A stretch of DNA of 8,058 nt from Candidatus Omnitrophota bacterium (lineage in GTDB: Bacteria; Omnitrophota; Gorgyraeia; Zapsychrales; Zapsychraceae). Shown one piece after another: positions 1-6,734 of the stretch. The notes beneath the pieces were generated by a model. The model was not told the DNA's origin and made no database searches. It saw nothing but the letters and a program-made list of their open reading frames with translations. Within the stretch, counting starts at the first letter, position 1. The number at the start of each line of letters is the position of its first letter. The position numbers and the translations under genes are program-made. The stretch is taken from NCBI GenBank assembly GCA_020430005.1, contig JAGQKQ010000078.1, forward strand, positions 1 through 8,058. Direction: 5' to 3'.

Positions 1-535
1 ACTGCTTTGCACCGCCTTTTTCTTCTCCCAAATACCGGCCGGGCATACAGCGGATCTGTCTGAGCTGGATAAAGTGGAATTACAACGGTTGGCCATTAAA
101 CAATTTCTTTATGAAAACAATATCGACAGCCTTATTAAATATGTTCAATGGCTGCAGAAAAATGTCAAATACCAGCAGGATGCTGGCGGAAAAGACAACT
201 GGGCTTCACCACTGGAAACCCTCACCAAGAAATTCGGTGATTGTGAGGACCTATCTTTTCTGAATGCCGAGGTCTTAAAATTATTCGGATTCACACCGCA
301 GGTTGTCGGTTACGGCCACAGCAGTTACGCCCATGTCGTGTGTCTTTTTAAAATCAACAATGGTAACTATTATATGTTTGATAACACACGCCTGATCCAA
401 ACCGATGCCGGAAATCTTGAAACCATTGCCAAGGCCTTTGCCGCGGCCTATCATTCAACTCACTTTTTTGAGTTAAATTACTCTCCCCGTGTCTTTCGTA
501 TCCTCTATATGATGGAAGTCCATCAAAAAGCCTAA
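1..535 (+). CDS. Secreted transglutaminase-like cysteine protein, 5' end outside the window
   Basis: The frame is open from base 2 to the TAA at 533-535, so the true start lies left of the window. The first in-frame residues, LLCTAFFFSQIPAGHTA, look like the hydrophobic core and cleavage region of a signal peptide, so the GTG at 74 is not the start. The mature part has the transglutaminase/papain-like triad order. Counted from the GTG codon as residue 1, Cys57 lies in GDCED, His87 in YAHVVC and Asp103 in the FDN motif, preceded by a WASPLETL segment typical of these domains. Families of this kind are periplasmic or exported peptidases or amidases, but this fold also includes non-catalytic members. 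The domain ends about 30 residues before the C-terminus. Substrate is unknown. It is convergent with the minus-strand cluster and separated from it by only 6 bp, so no operon link is implied. Confidence 0.8.
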   Translation, partial: LLCTAFFFSQIPAGHTADLSELDKVELQRLAIKQFLYENNIDSLIKYVQWLQKNVKYQQDAGGKDNWASPLETLTKKFGDCEDLSFLNAEVLKLFGFTPQVVGYGHSSYAHVVCLFKINNGNYYMFDNTRLIQTDAGNLETIAKAFAAAYHSTHFFELNYSPRVFRILYMMEVHQKA

Positions 536-542
536 GCTTTTT
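525..542. terminator. Short bidirectional intrinsic terminator
   Basis: A perfect 7 bp inverted repeat, AAAAAGC at 525-531 and GCTTTTT at 536-542, encloses a 4-base loop. Both arms are A/T tracts ending in GC, so each strand gives a hairpin with its own U-run. It overlaps the stop codon of the plus-strand gene and touches the stop codon of the minus-strand lipoprotein gene, exactly where convergent transcripts should end. The stem has only two G-C pairs, so its strength is uncertain; position is the stronger argument. Confidence 0.5.
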
Positions 543-715
543 TATTTCGCTGAATTAGGAGGATTATTTTTAATACTTTCTTCTACATGTCCTGCGCCAT
601 CAGTAATCCATCCGCCGACCGCAGACAAATCTTTCCCGACGCCTTTTATCGTATTACAGCCATATAAGGAAATCACAAAAAGAACACCTAAGAATATGGA
701 ACCTATACGTTTCAT
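542..715 (-). CDS. Entericidin-like small lipoprotein (57 aa)
   Basis: This short ORF starts at ATG 715-713 and ends at TAA 544-542. The protein begins MKRIGSIFLGVLFVISLYGC: a basic N-terminus, a hydrophobic core and a lipobox (LYGC) with Cys20 as the lipidation site. Next comes NTIKGVGKDLSAVGGWI, which closely matches the C-N-T-x-x-G-x-G-K-D pattern of the entericidin EcnA/EcnB family of tiny lipoproteins. Asn rather than Asp after the lipid-bearing Cys suggests release to the outer membrane. In enteric bacteria ecnA and ecnB act as an antidote/toxin pair linked to stationary-phase lysis; here only one copy is visible, so a toxin or antidote role is not assigned. The start overlaps the stop of the upstream membrane protein gene (ATGA) and a strong AAAGGAGG site lies 4 bases upstream, so translational coupling is likely. 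The tail, rich in Asn, Pro and Ser, is plain and soluble. Confidence 0.85.
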   Translation of the reverse strand: MKRIGSIFLGVLFVISLYGCNTIKGVGKDLSAVGGWITDGAGHVEESIKNNPPNSAK

Positions 716-1350
716 GCAACCTCCTTTGCTTGGGTTATCCGTCCATGAATGTAAATCGCCGATGCGATAATACCGGCTCCGACCATATTCGACACCAAAT
801 CCCAGCCGGTATTATAATACCCGCCGACATTGGTTTCGGGAACGGTTAACATGACAACAAATTCCAGAATTTCATTAATACAGCCCAGCCCCATCGCTGA
901 TAAAACGCATAAAAACATAATCCCACCGGTAGGACGAATGGTATCAGATTGGATACCGAATCGTTCAGCCTGTGATGTCCGCAGAACCTGCCAAGTAATC
1001 CACGCGCACATTCCGAAACCAAATCCATGAACAAGCTGATCAAACTTAAAATAATGATCAATAATCCACCAGTTATAAAGAACTCTTGTCTCTCCGGCGG
1101 TAGGCCAGCCTGCCGGCACTTCATATAAACCCCCGCTTAGATGCGCCAATCCCCAAAGACTAAAACACCATAATAGTGGAATACTTAGACCGTAGCGGTT
1201 GTAAAGCCAGATGATAATACCGGCCGCGACAATCACAATACCGGTGTAAATCAGAAACTCAATATTACTTTTTTGAAAAATAAAAAATGACGAAACAGAA
1301 ATATAGATAATATTAAATAAAACTATGGGAATAATCTTTTTCGGCACCAT
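712..1350 (-). CDS. YjdF/DUF2238-like polytopic inner-membrane protein
   Basis: The 212-residue protein is very hydrophobic, with about six predicted membrane segments near residues 7-25, 31-50, 55-73, 105-123, 143-168 and 184-203. Conserved-looking polar residues sit at segment edges: FDQLVHGFGFG (Asp104, His108), NEILEF (Glu160, Glu163) and NTGWDLVSNMVGA (Asp184). This order of FD-x-x-x-H, E-x-x-E and WD motifs resembles YjdF-type DUF2238 membrane proteins, whose biochemical role is not established. The assignment is from remembered motifs, not from a search. The gene follows the VWA gene after 29 bp and overlaps the entericidin-like gene by 4 bases (ATGA). The Shine-Dalgarno AGGAGG is only 1 base from the ATG at 1350, so translation may in fact start at the GTG codon immediately after it (1347), spacing 4. 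Confidence 0.7.
   Translation of the reverse strand: MVPKKIIPIVLFNIIYISVSSFFIFQKSNIEFLIYTGIVIVAAGIIIWLYNRYGLSIPLLWCFSLWGLAHLSGGLYEVPAGWPTAGETRVLYNWWIIDHYFKFDQLVHGFGFGMCAWITWQVLRTSQAERFGIQSDTIRPTGGIMFLCVLSAMGLGCINEILEFVVMLTVPETNVGGYYNTGWDLVSNMVGAGIIASAIYIHGRITQAKEVA
720..727 (-). promoter_or_regulatory. Ribosome binding site of the entericidin-like gene
   Basis: AAAGGAGG on the minus strand ends 4 bases before the ATG at 715. It lies inside the last codons of the upstream membrane protein gene. It is the main support for expression of this 57-codon gene from an ATGA overlap. Confidence 0.75.
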
Positions 1351-1351
1351 T

Positions 1352-1357
1352 CCTCCT
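1352..1357 (-). promoter_or_regulatory. Ribosome binding site that questions the annotated start
   Basis: A perfect AGGAGG lies 1 base from the ATG (1350-1348) and 4 bases from the GTG that is codon 2 (1347-1345). Such tight spacing is poor for the ATG, so the GTG may be used. The change removes only one residue. Confidence 0.55.
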
Positions 1358-1379
1358 GCAGTAAAAAACCAACCAACAG

Positions 1380-3032
1380 TTAATGTAAATCGATATCCGC
1401 GATATCCCCTGAATAAGGAGTATCGATATTAAATTTTTCCGATAGCTCCCGGATCTGTTTTATTATAGCATCGTTTTTCTTGTCATGTTCCAGAGAACTG
1501 ATTAAATAATAAATTTTGTTAAAGGCCCAGTTCTTGGCAATATCTTCGCCTCCCTGCGGAGCACTCTGCAATTTTCCTTGCATGATAAATTCCTTGGTCT
1601 TTCCTTTAAAATCCGCTAATAATTGCAGAACAAATTGATCCTGCTCATCATAAATACCGTACAGGGTAAATTCCGCGTTACGGAAAAAATCAGGTAATAT
1701 TTTAGGAAACATTTCTTCCGTATTTAAACCATTCGACCGGTATCGCAAATTCAGAAAAATCGGATCTTTGATCTTTTCATACATAGAGGTCAAGTGTTCG
1801 TCAATCAAATGTGTCCGGTAAGAATATTCCGTCCATCCCCGATTCTTGTAAGAAATAAAATCCAGCAAATAACGGTTCACGCGCAGGCCTCCGCTAAAAG
1901 CGAAAATAGACCGCCGTCCATTATTGTAAGTCGAAATCTCGTTAATAATCTTTGTCGAATCGGTCACTCCTTCTGTAGAACGGCCGTCGCTGAGAAGAAT
2001 AATGTAGGAGGGCGTTTGAACAATTTTCGTTTTAATACTTTCATTAAGCGCGTTGTAAGTATCTGTCTTGGCTCCGGCAGTTAACTTTTCCACAAAACGG
2101 ACAGCCTGCGTAATATTATTCTGATTCGGAGGAACCGAGTTCGGCTTAAACCGGGTAATTTCATCACGGAAGGCCAGAATGTTAAACGTATCGTTTTCGC
2201 CCAGGTTACGCAACGCATATTCGATTCCCGACTTAAATTCTTCCAGACGGTCCTTTTGGATACTGATTGAGCAATCAATCAAGAACAGAATTTCCTTCGG
2301 AAGGGCTGGAAGCTCTTTCGTGGCTTTTCCTACTTTAATTACCAGCTTAAAATACTTTTGTCCATCCTTTGGATCTGTATATGTTTGCAATTCGCTGACA
2401 AGATACTCCTCTAAATCTTCATAGATTTGTTTTCTTTGAACTGCCGGAAGAAAACTGTGTTTCAATTCCACATCTTTTTGGTGTTCAATATCTTCATCCG
2501 TAACCAGCGACGGCGTAAAGCCCGGCATTTTCTCATAAAAGGCCTCATCCACAGGTTTCTCTTTAACCAGCTCATCTGCTGTAACCATTTTACGCTCAAC
2601 CGTTGGTGTGGTTTCCACCAAATCCTGCCGCGTCTGACGCACTTCTTTTTGTTTTAAGGCCTTGGCCTGCGGAAGATCCCTAAACAGTTCTGAAAGATCC
2701 CGCTCTTTCGCGTTTACTGTTTTATCAACCTGCCGGGTATCTTTTTTTAACAACGTCTCCTTCTTCGCCGGAGTATCATTCGGATTCTTAAAAGATAAAT
2801 TCGGCTCTGTTAATTCAGGCTCTTTGAACTTCTGCTCTTCCGGAGATTGTTGAGCGGTTGATTTTGCCGGCAAATTTTCCTGAAGAGTTTTAATTTTAAA
2901 GGTCCGTTTATTCACAATCGGCTGGAAATGCGCCCCGCGAATATTCACTTGGAAAGATCCCGTCACAAAAATCAAGTGAAGTACTACGGAAACAATTAAT
3001 GCAATCCAAAACCGTCTTCTGGCTTTCCACAT
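1380..3032 (-). CDS. Inner-membrane-anchored VWA protein with TonB-like N-terminus
   Basis: This 550-residue protein has four parts. Residues 5-26 form one membrane helix after a basic start (WKARRR), containing S-V-V-L-H with Ser15 and His19 spaced as in the TonB anchor SH motif. Residues about 27-240 are a long hydrophilic linker rich in Lys, Glu, Pro and Gln, as expected for a periplasmic spacer. Residues about 245-430 are a VWA domain with a complete MIDAS metal site: D253-x-S255-x-S257, a Thr at TDT (323-325) and Asp349 in LLSDG. The end (about 500-540, WAFNKIYYL to FNIDTPYS) resembles the C-terminal region of inter-alpha-trypsin/VIT-VWA proteins, but no VIT domain is present. There is no TonB C-terminal domain. 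The ATG lies 1 base beyond the TPR stop codon, with GGGGAG 5 bases upstream. Inferred role: an ExbBD-driven transducer that binds a partner through the metal site. VWA is certain; the TonB-like function is inference. Confidence 0.85.
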   Translation of the reverse strand: MWKARRRFWIALIVSVVLHLIFVTGSFQVNIRGAHFQPIVNKRTFKIKTLQENLPAKSTAQQSPEEQKFKEPELTEPNLSFKNPNDTPAKKETLLKKDTRQVDKTVNAKERDLSELFRDLPQAKALKQKEVRQTRQDLVETTPTVERKMVTADELVKEKPVDEAFYEKMPGFTPSLVTDEDIEHQKDVELKHSFLPAVQRKQIYEDLEEYLVSELQTYTDPKDGQKYFKLVIKVGKATKELPALPKEILFLIDCSISIQKDRLEEFKSGIEYALRNLGENDTFNILAFRDEITRFKPNSVPPNQNNITQAVRFVEKLTAGAKTDTYNALNESIKTKIVQTPSYIILLSDGRSTEGVTDSTKIINEISTYNNGRRSIFAFSGGLRVNRYLLDFISYKNRGWTEYSYRTHLIDEHLTSMYEKIKDPIFLNLRYRSNGLNTEEMFPKILPDFFRNAEFTLYGIYDEQDQFVLQLLADFKGKTKEFIMQGKLQSAPQGGEDIAKNWAFNKIYYLISSLEHDKKNDAIIKQIRELSEKFNIDTPYSGDIADIDLH

Positions 3033-3033
3033 A

Positions 3034-5409
3034 TCAACTCCCCAGCCTTTCCCGTGCCTTTGCCGCCAAAGGATGATCCGGATACCGGTCGATCAGTTCC
3101 TGAAACAATTTTAAAGCCTCTTTATTTTTCTTTAGCTCTGTCATCATTTCACCGGCATAAAAAAGAGATTTCGGACAATATTCATTATCATCATACAATA
3201 CAGCGACCAGCATAAAAAACTTTGATGCTTCTTCCAGATTCCCGCGATTTTGTTCGAGGATAGCAATGGCGTAACGGGCCCTTATTGTCACCGTGTGATC
3301 TTGTGGGAATTCCAATAAAACCGTATCAAACTCGTCCCTAGCCGGCTTCGGCTTGTCCAGAGCCAGCAGACTTTCACCCTTTCCAATTCGTGCCGCCGCT
3401 TTATAACGGCTTTCCGATTTAAAACTAATCACCTGATCAAATGCTTTAACAGCCTCGGCCCATTCTTTCTTCGCCTTAAACGCTTCCGCGCGATAATAAG
3501 CAATCGCATCCTGGAATTCCTGGGACGTCTTTTTACCGGCCGCATTTTCCAGAATATTTAATACTCTATCGTATTGCTGTTTGTCTTGAAAATATTTGGC
3601 CAGCCACAAATAGGTATTAATATCCAGATCGTTATCAGGAAAATCCAGAATCATTTGTTCAAAAACATTCGCGGCTTTTTGTTCTTCTCCGTTATTGATA
3701 TACAACAAGCCTTTATTCTTTAAAGCAGAATAATACAAATCTTTTCTTTGTTCCTGAAGCGTGACCTTATCATAATATGTCACAGCCTCGCTCGATTGTC
3801 CGGCCAATTGAAGATTATAACCAATCAGAAAATACACATCCTGTATTTGTTCACTGTCAGGATAATGACTGGCATACGTTTTAAAAATATCGACCGCCTT
3901 TTGATACTGCTCAAGCTTTGGGTATACCGTTCCCAACAAAAACATAATGGATTGTGTTTGTTTGTGATCCTTATCGGGATAATCAGTTAAAAACCGCTCT
4001 CCATGTCCGGACGCCCGTTCATACTCTTTGAGTTTCTTGGCCAAAAGAATTTCATTATATAACGCGTCCCGATGGTGATCATTAGTTTGTCCTTTTTCGA
4101 CATACTTCCAAAACGCCTCCATCGCCTGTTGGTCTTTTCCAGCCGCGCTTAAGGCATGTCCTAAAGCATAAAGAGCATCATCATAAACCTCGGAATCACC
4201 ATACTGATCGACAATCTGCTGATAAAGCTGGAATGCCTGTTCATATTGTTTTAACCCATAGAGTGATTCCGCTTTGATAAATAATGCCCGGTCTTTCTTT
4301 TCTTCTGATGTTCCCAGGGCCTGGTCAACTAACTGGACCGCACTGTTAAAATCATTGGATTTGGCGAGAATTTCCGACTTCTTTAATAACATTTTTTGCC
4401 GGTCTTCATTTTTCAGAGAATCCAAAGCCAGAACATCATCAATAAAAGCTTCCGCCTCTTTGATCCGCTCTAATTGACCATACGCAGCCGCCAAAACATA
4501 ATACATGTTCAAGTATTCCGCTTCTTTTTTCTGCTGGGATAAGTATTTCTGAAAAACACCGACAGCCTCTTCAAACTTCGAGAGATTATAAAGTGAAAGA
4601 ATCAAATTAGCCGCGGCGTCCGGTGCCACTTCGGTTTCAGCAAATTTATCCAGGACCTCACGAAATGCTTCCGCCGCCTCGGAAAAAAGCTTTTGCTCAA
4701 ACAACACCTCTCCTTTGTTGTAGAGAGAAACACTTTTTAATTGATCCGTTTCGGCTCGCTGATAAGCTTTCTGATAAAATTCGGCAGCAATCTTAAGCTC
4801 CTGACTGCTTTTATACATCCGCGCCAGTTCATGATAGGCTTCTACCGTTTGAGTGTTATCTTGCGACGTTCTCGCCGCTTTCTCAAAAAATTCCAATGCC
4901 TTATCGGACTCATTCAAAGCCCGATAAGCCTTGGCCTTGTACCGGTATAAAACCTGAAGAAACAGCCTTGGCAAACGTTCTTCATTCACGGTATCCAGCT
5001 GTTGAATAGAATCTTTATATTTTTCTTTATAAAATAAGATCTGTCCCCGACGGAGATCAGTAATAAAAGCCCTGTCTGTTCCGGGATAGTTTTTCAGGAA
5101 GGTATCATATGCTGATACGGCCCGGTCATAATCAGTCATAAAGAAATAACTCTCTGCAATACCAAACAAAGCTTCTTCTTTAACCTGAGCCGTTACAGAC
5201 ACATCGTTTGTGATTTTCTGGTATTCATCCACCGCCATTTCGTAGAGTTCTCTTTGAAAAAGGCCGTTGGCAAAATCGAGCTGTTCAGCCGATTTATCCG
5301 GCTTTACATCCTCGATAGACTTTCCAGACTCCTCCTGGGCGAATAATGTCGTTGAACAGGTTGAGAAACACAACACGCTCAGCACAATAAACAAAAAGAT
5401 TTTCTTCAT
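3034..5409 (-). CDS. Long periplasmic TPR-repeat protein
   Basis: The 791-residue product starts with a signal peptide (MKKIFLFIVL core, probable cut after LFA at residue 24). Cys14 and Cys18 do not sit in a good lipobox, so a soluble or peripherally attached periplasmic protein is more likely than a lipoprotein. From about residue 42 to the end it is almost wholly tetratricopeptide-like helix pairs, roughly 18-20 by eye. Examples are LFGIAESYFF/YDRAVSAYDTFLKNYP (81-109), ALYALGHAL/QAMEAFWKY (412-436) and FYAGEMMTE/EALKLFQELIDRYPDHP (750-780). The LxxYP ending of many units resembles BamD, CpoB and Sel-type outer-membrane lipoprotein TPRs. No catalytic domain is visible, so it is probably a binding scaffold. 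It lies 5 bp after exbD-like and 1 bp before the VWA gene. It lacks a clear Shine-Dalgarno site (TAACCATCATG), so translation may depend on exbD readthrough coupling. Confidence 0.9.
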   Translation of the reverse strand: MKKIFLFIVLSVLCFSTCSTTLFAQEESGKSIEDVKPDKSAEQLDFANGLFQRELYEMAVDEYQKITNDVSVTAQVKEEALFGIAESYFFMTDYDRAVSAYDTFLKNYPGTDRAFITDLRRGQILFYKEKYKDSIQQLDTVNEERLPRLFLQVLYRYKAKAYRALNESDKALEFFEKAARTSQDNTQTVEAYHELARMYKSSQELKIAAEFYQKAYQRAETDQLKSVSLYNKGEVLFEQKLFSEAAEAFREVLDKFAETEVAPDAAANLILSLYNLSKFEEAVGVFQKYLSQQKKEAEYLNMYYVLAAAYGQLERIKEAEAFIDDVLALDSLKNEDRQKMLLKKSEILAKSNDFNSAVQLVDQALGTSEEKKDRALFIKAESLYGLKQYEQAFQLYQQIVDQYGDSEVYDDALYALGHALSAAGKDQQAMEAFWKYVEKGQTNDHHRDALYNEILLAKKLKEYERASGHGERFLTDYPDKDHKQTQSIMFLLGTVYPKLEQYQKAVDIFKTYASHYPDSEQIQDVYFLIGYNLQLAGQSSEAVTYYDKVTLQEQRKDLYYSALKNKGLLYINNGEEQKAANVFEQMILDFPDNDLDINTYLWLAKYFQDKQQYDRVLNILENAAGKKTSQEFQDAIAYYRAEAFKAKKEWAEAVKAFDQVISFKSESRYKAAARIGKGESLLALDKPKPARDEFDTVLLEFPQDHTVTIRARYAIAILEQNRGNLEEASKFFMLVAVLYDDNEYCPKSLFYAGEMMTELKKNKEALKLFQELIDRYPDHPLAAKARERLGS

Positions 5410-5414
5410 GATGG

Positions 5415-5834
5415 TTATTGTTCTTTGATTGTAGAAAAGGAAATGTTCCAGATATCAACCTTCGCGCAGGCGTCCAAAACCGCCACCACATACTTATGCA
5501 GCGTCTGTTCATCCGCGCGGACAATAACGGATTGATCAGGAAATAATGTCGCCACTCTTCCCAACATAACCTCAAGCTGTTCGACACTTAACGGCTTCTG
5601 ATTAACCACAATCTGCCCGCCCTTAGTTACGTTAATGATAATTTCCCCGGGGCTGCGCAAAGCCTGATCGGAAGACTTAGCTTTCGGGACACTGATATTC
5701 AGCTCTGCTTCCTGCTGGCTGAAAATGGAAAGCGTCATAAAAAAGACCAATGTTAAAAAGACAATATCAATCAGCGGGGCCATCTGGACAATCGGCCGTT
5801 GTTTCTGGTATTCAGGAATATCAAGCCTTGCCAT
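5415..5834 (-). CDS. exbD: ExbD/TolR-type biopolymer transport protein
   Basis: The 139-residue protein has the standard architecture: a short cytoplasmic N-terminus (MARLDIPEYQKQRP), one membrane helix at about 18-39 and a periplasmic domain at about 46-139. Asp23 in MAPLIDIVFL is at the position of the essential proton-pathway Asp of ExbD and TolR. The periplasmic part has the usual ExbD signatures: a VTKGGQIVVNQKPL strand pair, VIVRADEQT, and the following Tyr and helix before the final strand. Length is normal for the family. With the upstream exbB-like product it would form the proton-driven stator complex. ExbD, TolR and related AglS-type proteins cannot be separated from sequence alone, so the symbol is a family label. 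It starts 3 bases after the exbB stop and has GGGAG about 9 bases upstream. Confidence 0.92.
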   Translation of the reverse strand: MARLDIPEYQKQRPIVQMAPLIDIVFLTLVFFMTLSIFSQQEAELNISVPKAKSSDQALRSPGEIIINVTKGGQIVVNQKPLSVEQLEVMLGRVATLFPDQSVIVRADEQTLHKYVVAVLDACAKVDIWNISFSTIKEQ

Positions 5835-5837
5835 AGG

Positions 5838-6596
5838 TTATTCTCCCGCCTCTTCAACAAGTTTCATAAGATCTGACAAGTACGTTTCCACCCGGCTGGT
5901 AATATCCTGCACCTTTCCTCTAAAGTAGGAATAAAAAAGCATAACCGGTATAGCGACGACCAAACCAGCCGCCGTTGTGACCATGGCCTTGGAGACTCCG
6001 CCAGCTAAAAGAATCGGTTTCACAACCGCCGTTTGAAAAGCGATCACATTGAAAGCCTGAATCATTCCCAAAACTGTTCCCAATAGACCGATCAACGGAG
6101 CCACCGCGGCGATATCCGATAAATAACTGATCGACTGCCAAAGCGTTCCGATCTCTTTACGCGCGCAGTTTTCCATCGCCTCACGGGCAAAAACAACGCC
6201 GCGTTTCTTTTTATCCAAGCCTTCCAATACAATGGCAGCGATAATATTTTTCTGCGGTTCACATAAGGCCTTAACAGGACCAATCTTCTTTTTTTCTAAT
6301 TTCTGGATAATATCTTCCGTAAAATCGGCAGGGGCTGTTTTCTTCACTTGAAGGGTCAAAAAATTGTAAACAATAATTGCGCCGGCCACAATAGATAATG
6401 CCGCGAGAACAACCATAACAAAGCCGCCCTGCTTTAACATTTGCCACAGCGTCATTCCATCCTTTGCATTATCCAGCGATTCAACATAAGACGCCAGATC
6501 CTGGGCAAAAACAGAATCATGCAATAAAGCTGTACCTAGGCCAACACACAATATGATCAGCAGCAAAAATATGATTGGTTTTCGTTTCGATGACAT
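5838..6596 (-). CDS. exbB: ExbB/TolQ-type proton channel with N-terminal signal peptide
   Basis: The 252-residue MotA/TolQ/ExbB-family protein carries an added N-terminal signal peptide (hydrophobic 8-25, likely cut after SVFA at 31) and a short periplasmic stretch before the first core helix (about 57-80). The other two core helices hold the family signatures: PLIGLLGTVLGMIQAF (167-182) with Thr174, and AMVTTAAGLVVAIPVMLFY (204-222) with Thr208. These Thr residues correspond to E. coli ExbB Thr148 and Thr181, which line the proton path. Residues about 85-150 form the cytoplasmic loop. Its role is to convert proton flux into conformational change together with ExbD. An N-terminal signal-bearing ExbB variant is known in several diderm phyla. 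The start has AAGGAG 6 bases upstream, and it is the first gene after the promoter at 6655-6683. Confidence 0.92.
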   Translation of the reverse strand: MSSKRKPIIFLLLIILCVGLGTALLHDSVFAQDLASYVESLDNAKDGMTLWQMLKQGGFVMVVLAALSIVAGAIIVYNFLTLQVKKTAPADFTEDIIQKLEKKKIGPVKALCEPQKNIIAAIVLEGLDKKKRGVVFAREAMENCARKEIGTLWQSISYLSDIAAVAPLIGLLGTVLGMIQAFNVIAFQTAVVKPILLAGGVSKAMVTTAAGLVVAIPVMLFYSYFRGKVQDITSRVETYLSDLMKLVEEAGE

Positions 6597-6602
6597 TTTA
6601 TT

Positions 6603-6608
6603 CTCCTT
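6603..6608 (-). promoter_or_regulatory. Ribosome binding site of the exbB-like gene
   Basis: AAGGAG on the minus strand is followed by 6 bases and then the ATG at 6596. This supports the ATG that gives the signal peptide rather than an internal start. Confidence 0.7.
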
Positions 6609-6654
6609 TTGAAATCTTTTAAATAAATCTGGTGGGAAATTTGTTTATCGTGAC

Positions 6655-6683
6655 ATTATACGTGGAAAATCAAAAATTCTCAA
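6655..6683 (-). promoter_or_regulatory. Sigma70-type promoter of the exbB-exbD-TPR-VWA cluster
   Basis: On the minus strand a TTGAGA -35 element (6683-6678, five of six consensus bases) is followed by exactly 17 bases and a perfect TATAAT -10 element (6660-6655). The start point would be near 6648, giving a leader of about 50 nt before the exbB ATG. No other promoter of this quality was seen in the 138 bp gap, so it probably drives exbB onward, perhaps to the entericidin-like gene. No operator palindrome was recognised. The rest of the gap (6684-6734) is A/T-rich and shows no convincing terminator for the pilin gene. Confidence 0.75.
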
Positions 6684-6734
6684 TAGACGAATTTAAGCAT
6701 TTTTTTAAATACAATCGTTTTGAGGGATAATATT

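Noticed and set aside
846..1124. 92-codon minus-strand ORF inside the YjdF-like gene
   Set aside because: It is wholly contained in a convincing membrane protein frame. Its hydrophobicity only echoes the T-rich codons of that gene.
1380..5409. Bat aerotolerance operon (VWA plus TPR, as in BatA/BatB/BatC)
   Set aside because: No MoxR ATPase, DUF58 or BatD gene is present. The VWA protein has one N-terminal helix rather than the BatA two-helix layout, and the partners are ExbB and ExbD.
5352..5409. Lipoprotein signal in the TPR protein
   Set aside because: Cys14 and Cys18 are preceded by SVL and FST, which do not fit the lipobox, while LFA/Q at 24 fits an ordinary signal cleavage.
5294..5587. 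97-codon minus-strand ORF across the exbD-TPR junction
   Set aside because: It is in another frame over two well-supported genes, with a composition rich in Trp and Arg typical of frame shadows and no family motif.
6691..6710. Possible terminator hairpin after the pilin gene (ATTTAA...TTAAAT)
   Set aside because: The 6 bp stem is entirely A-T with an 8-base loop and no following U-run, so it is not convincing.
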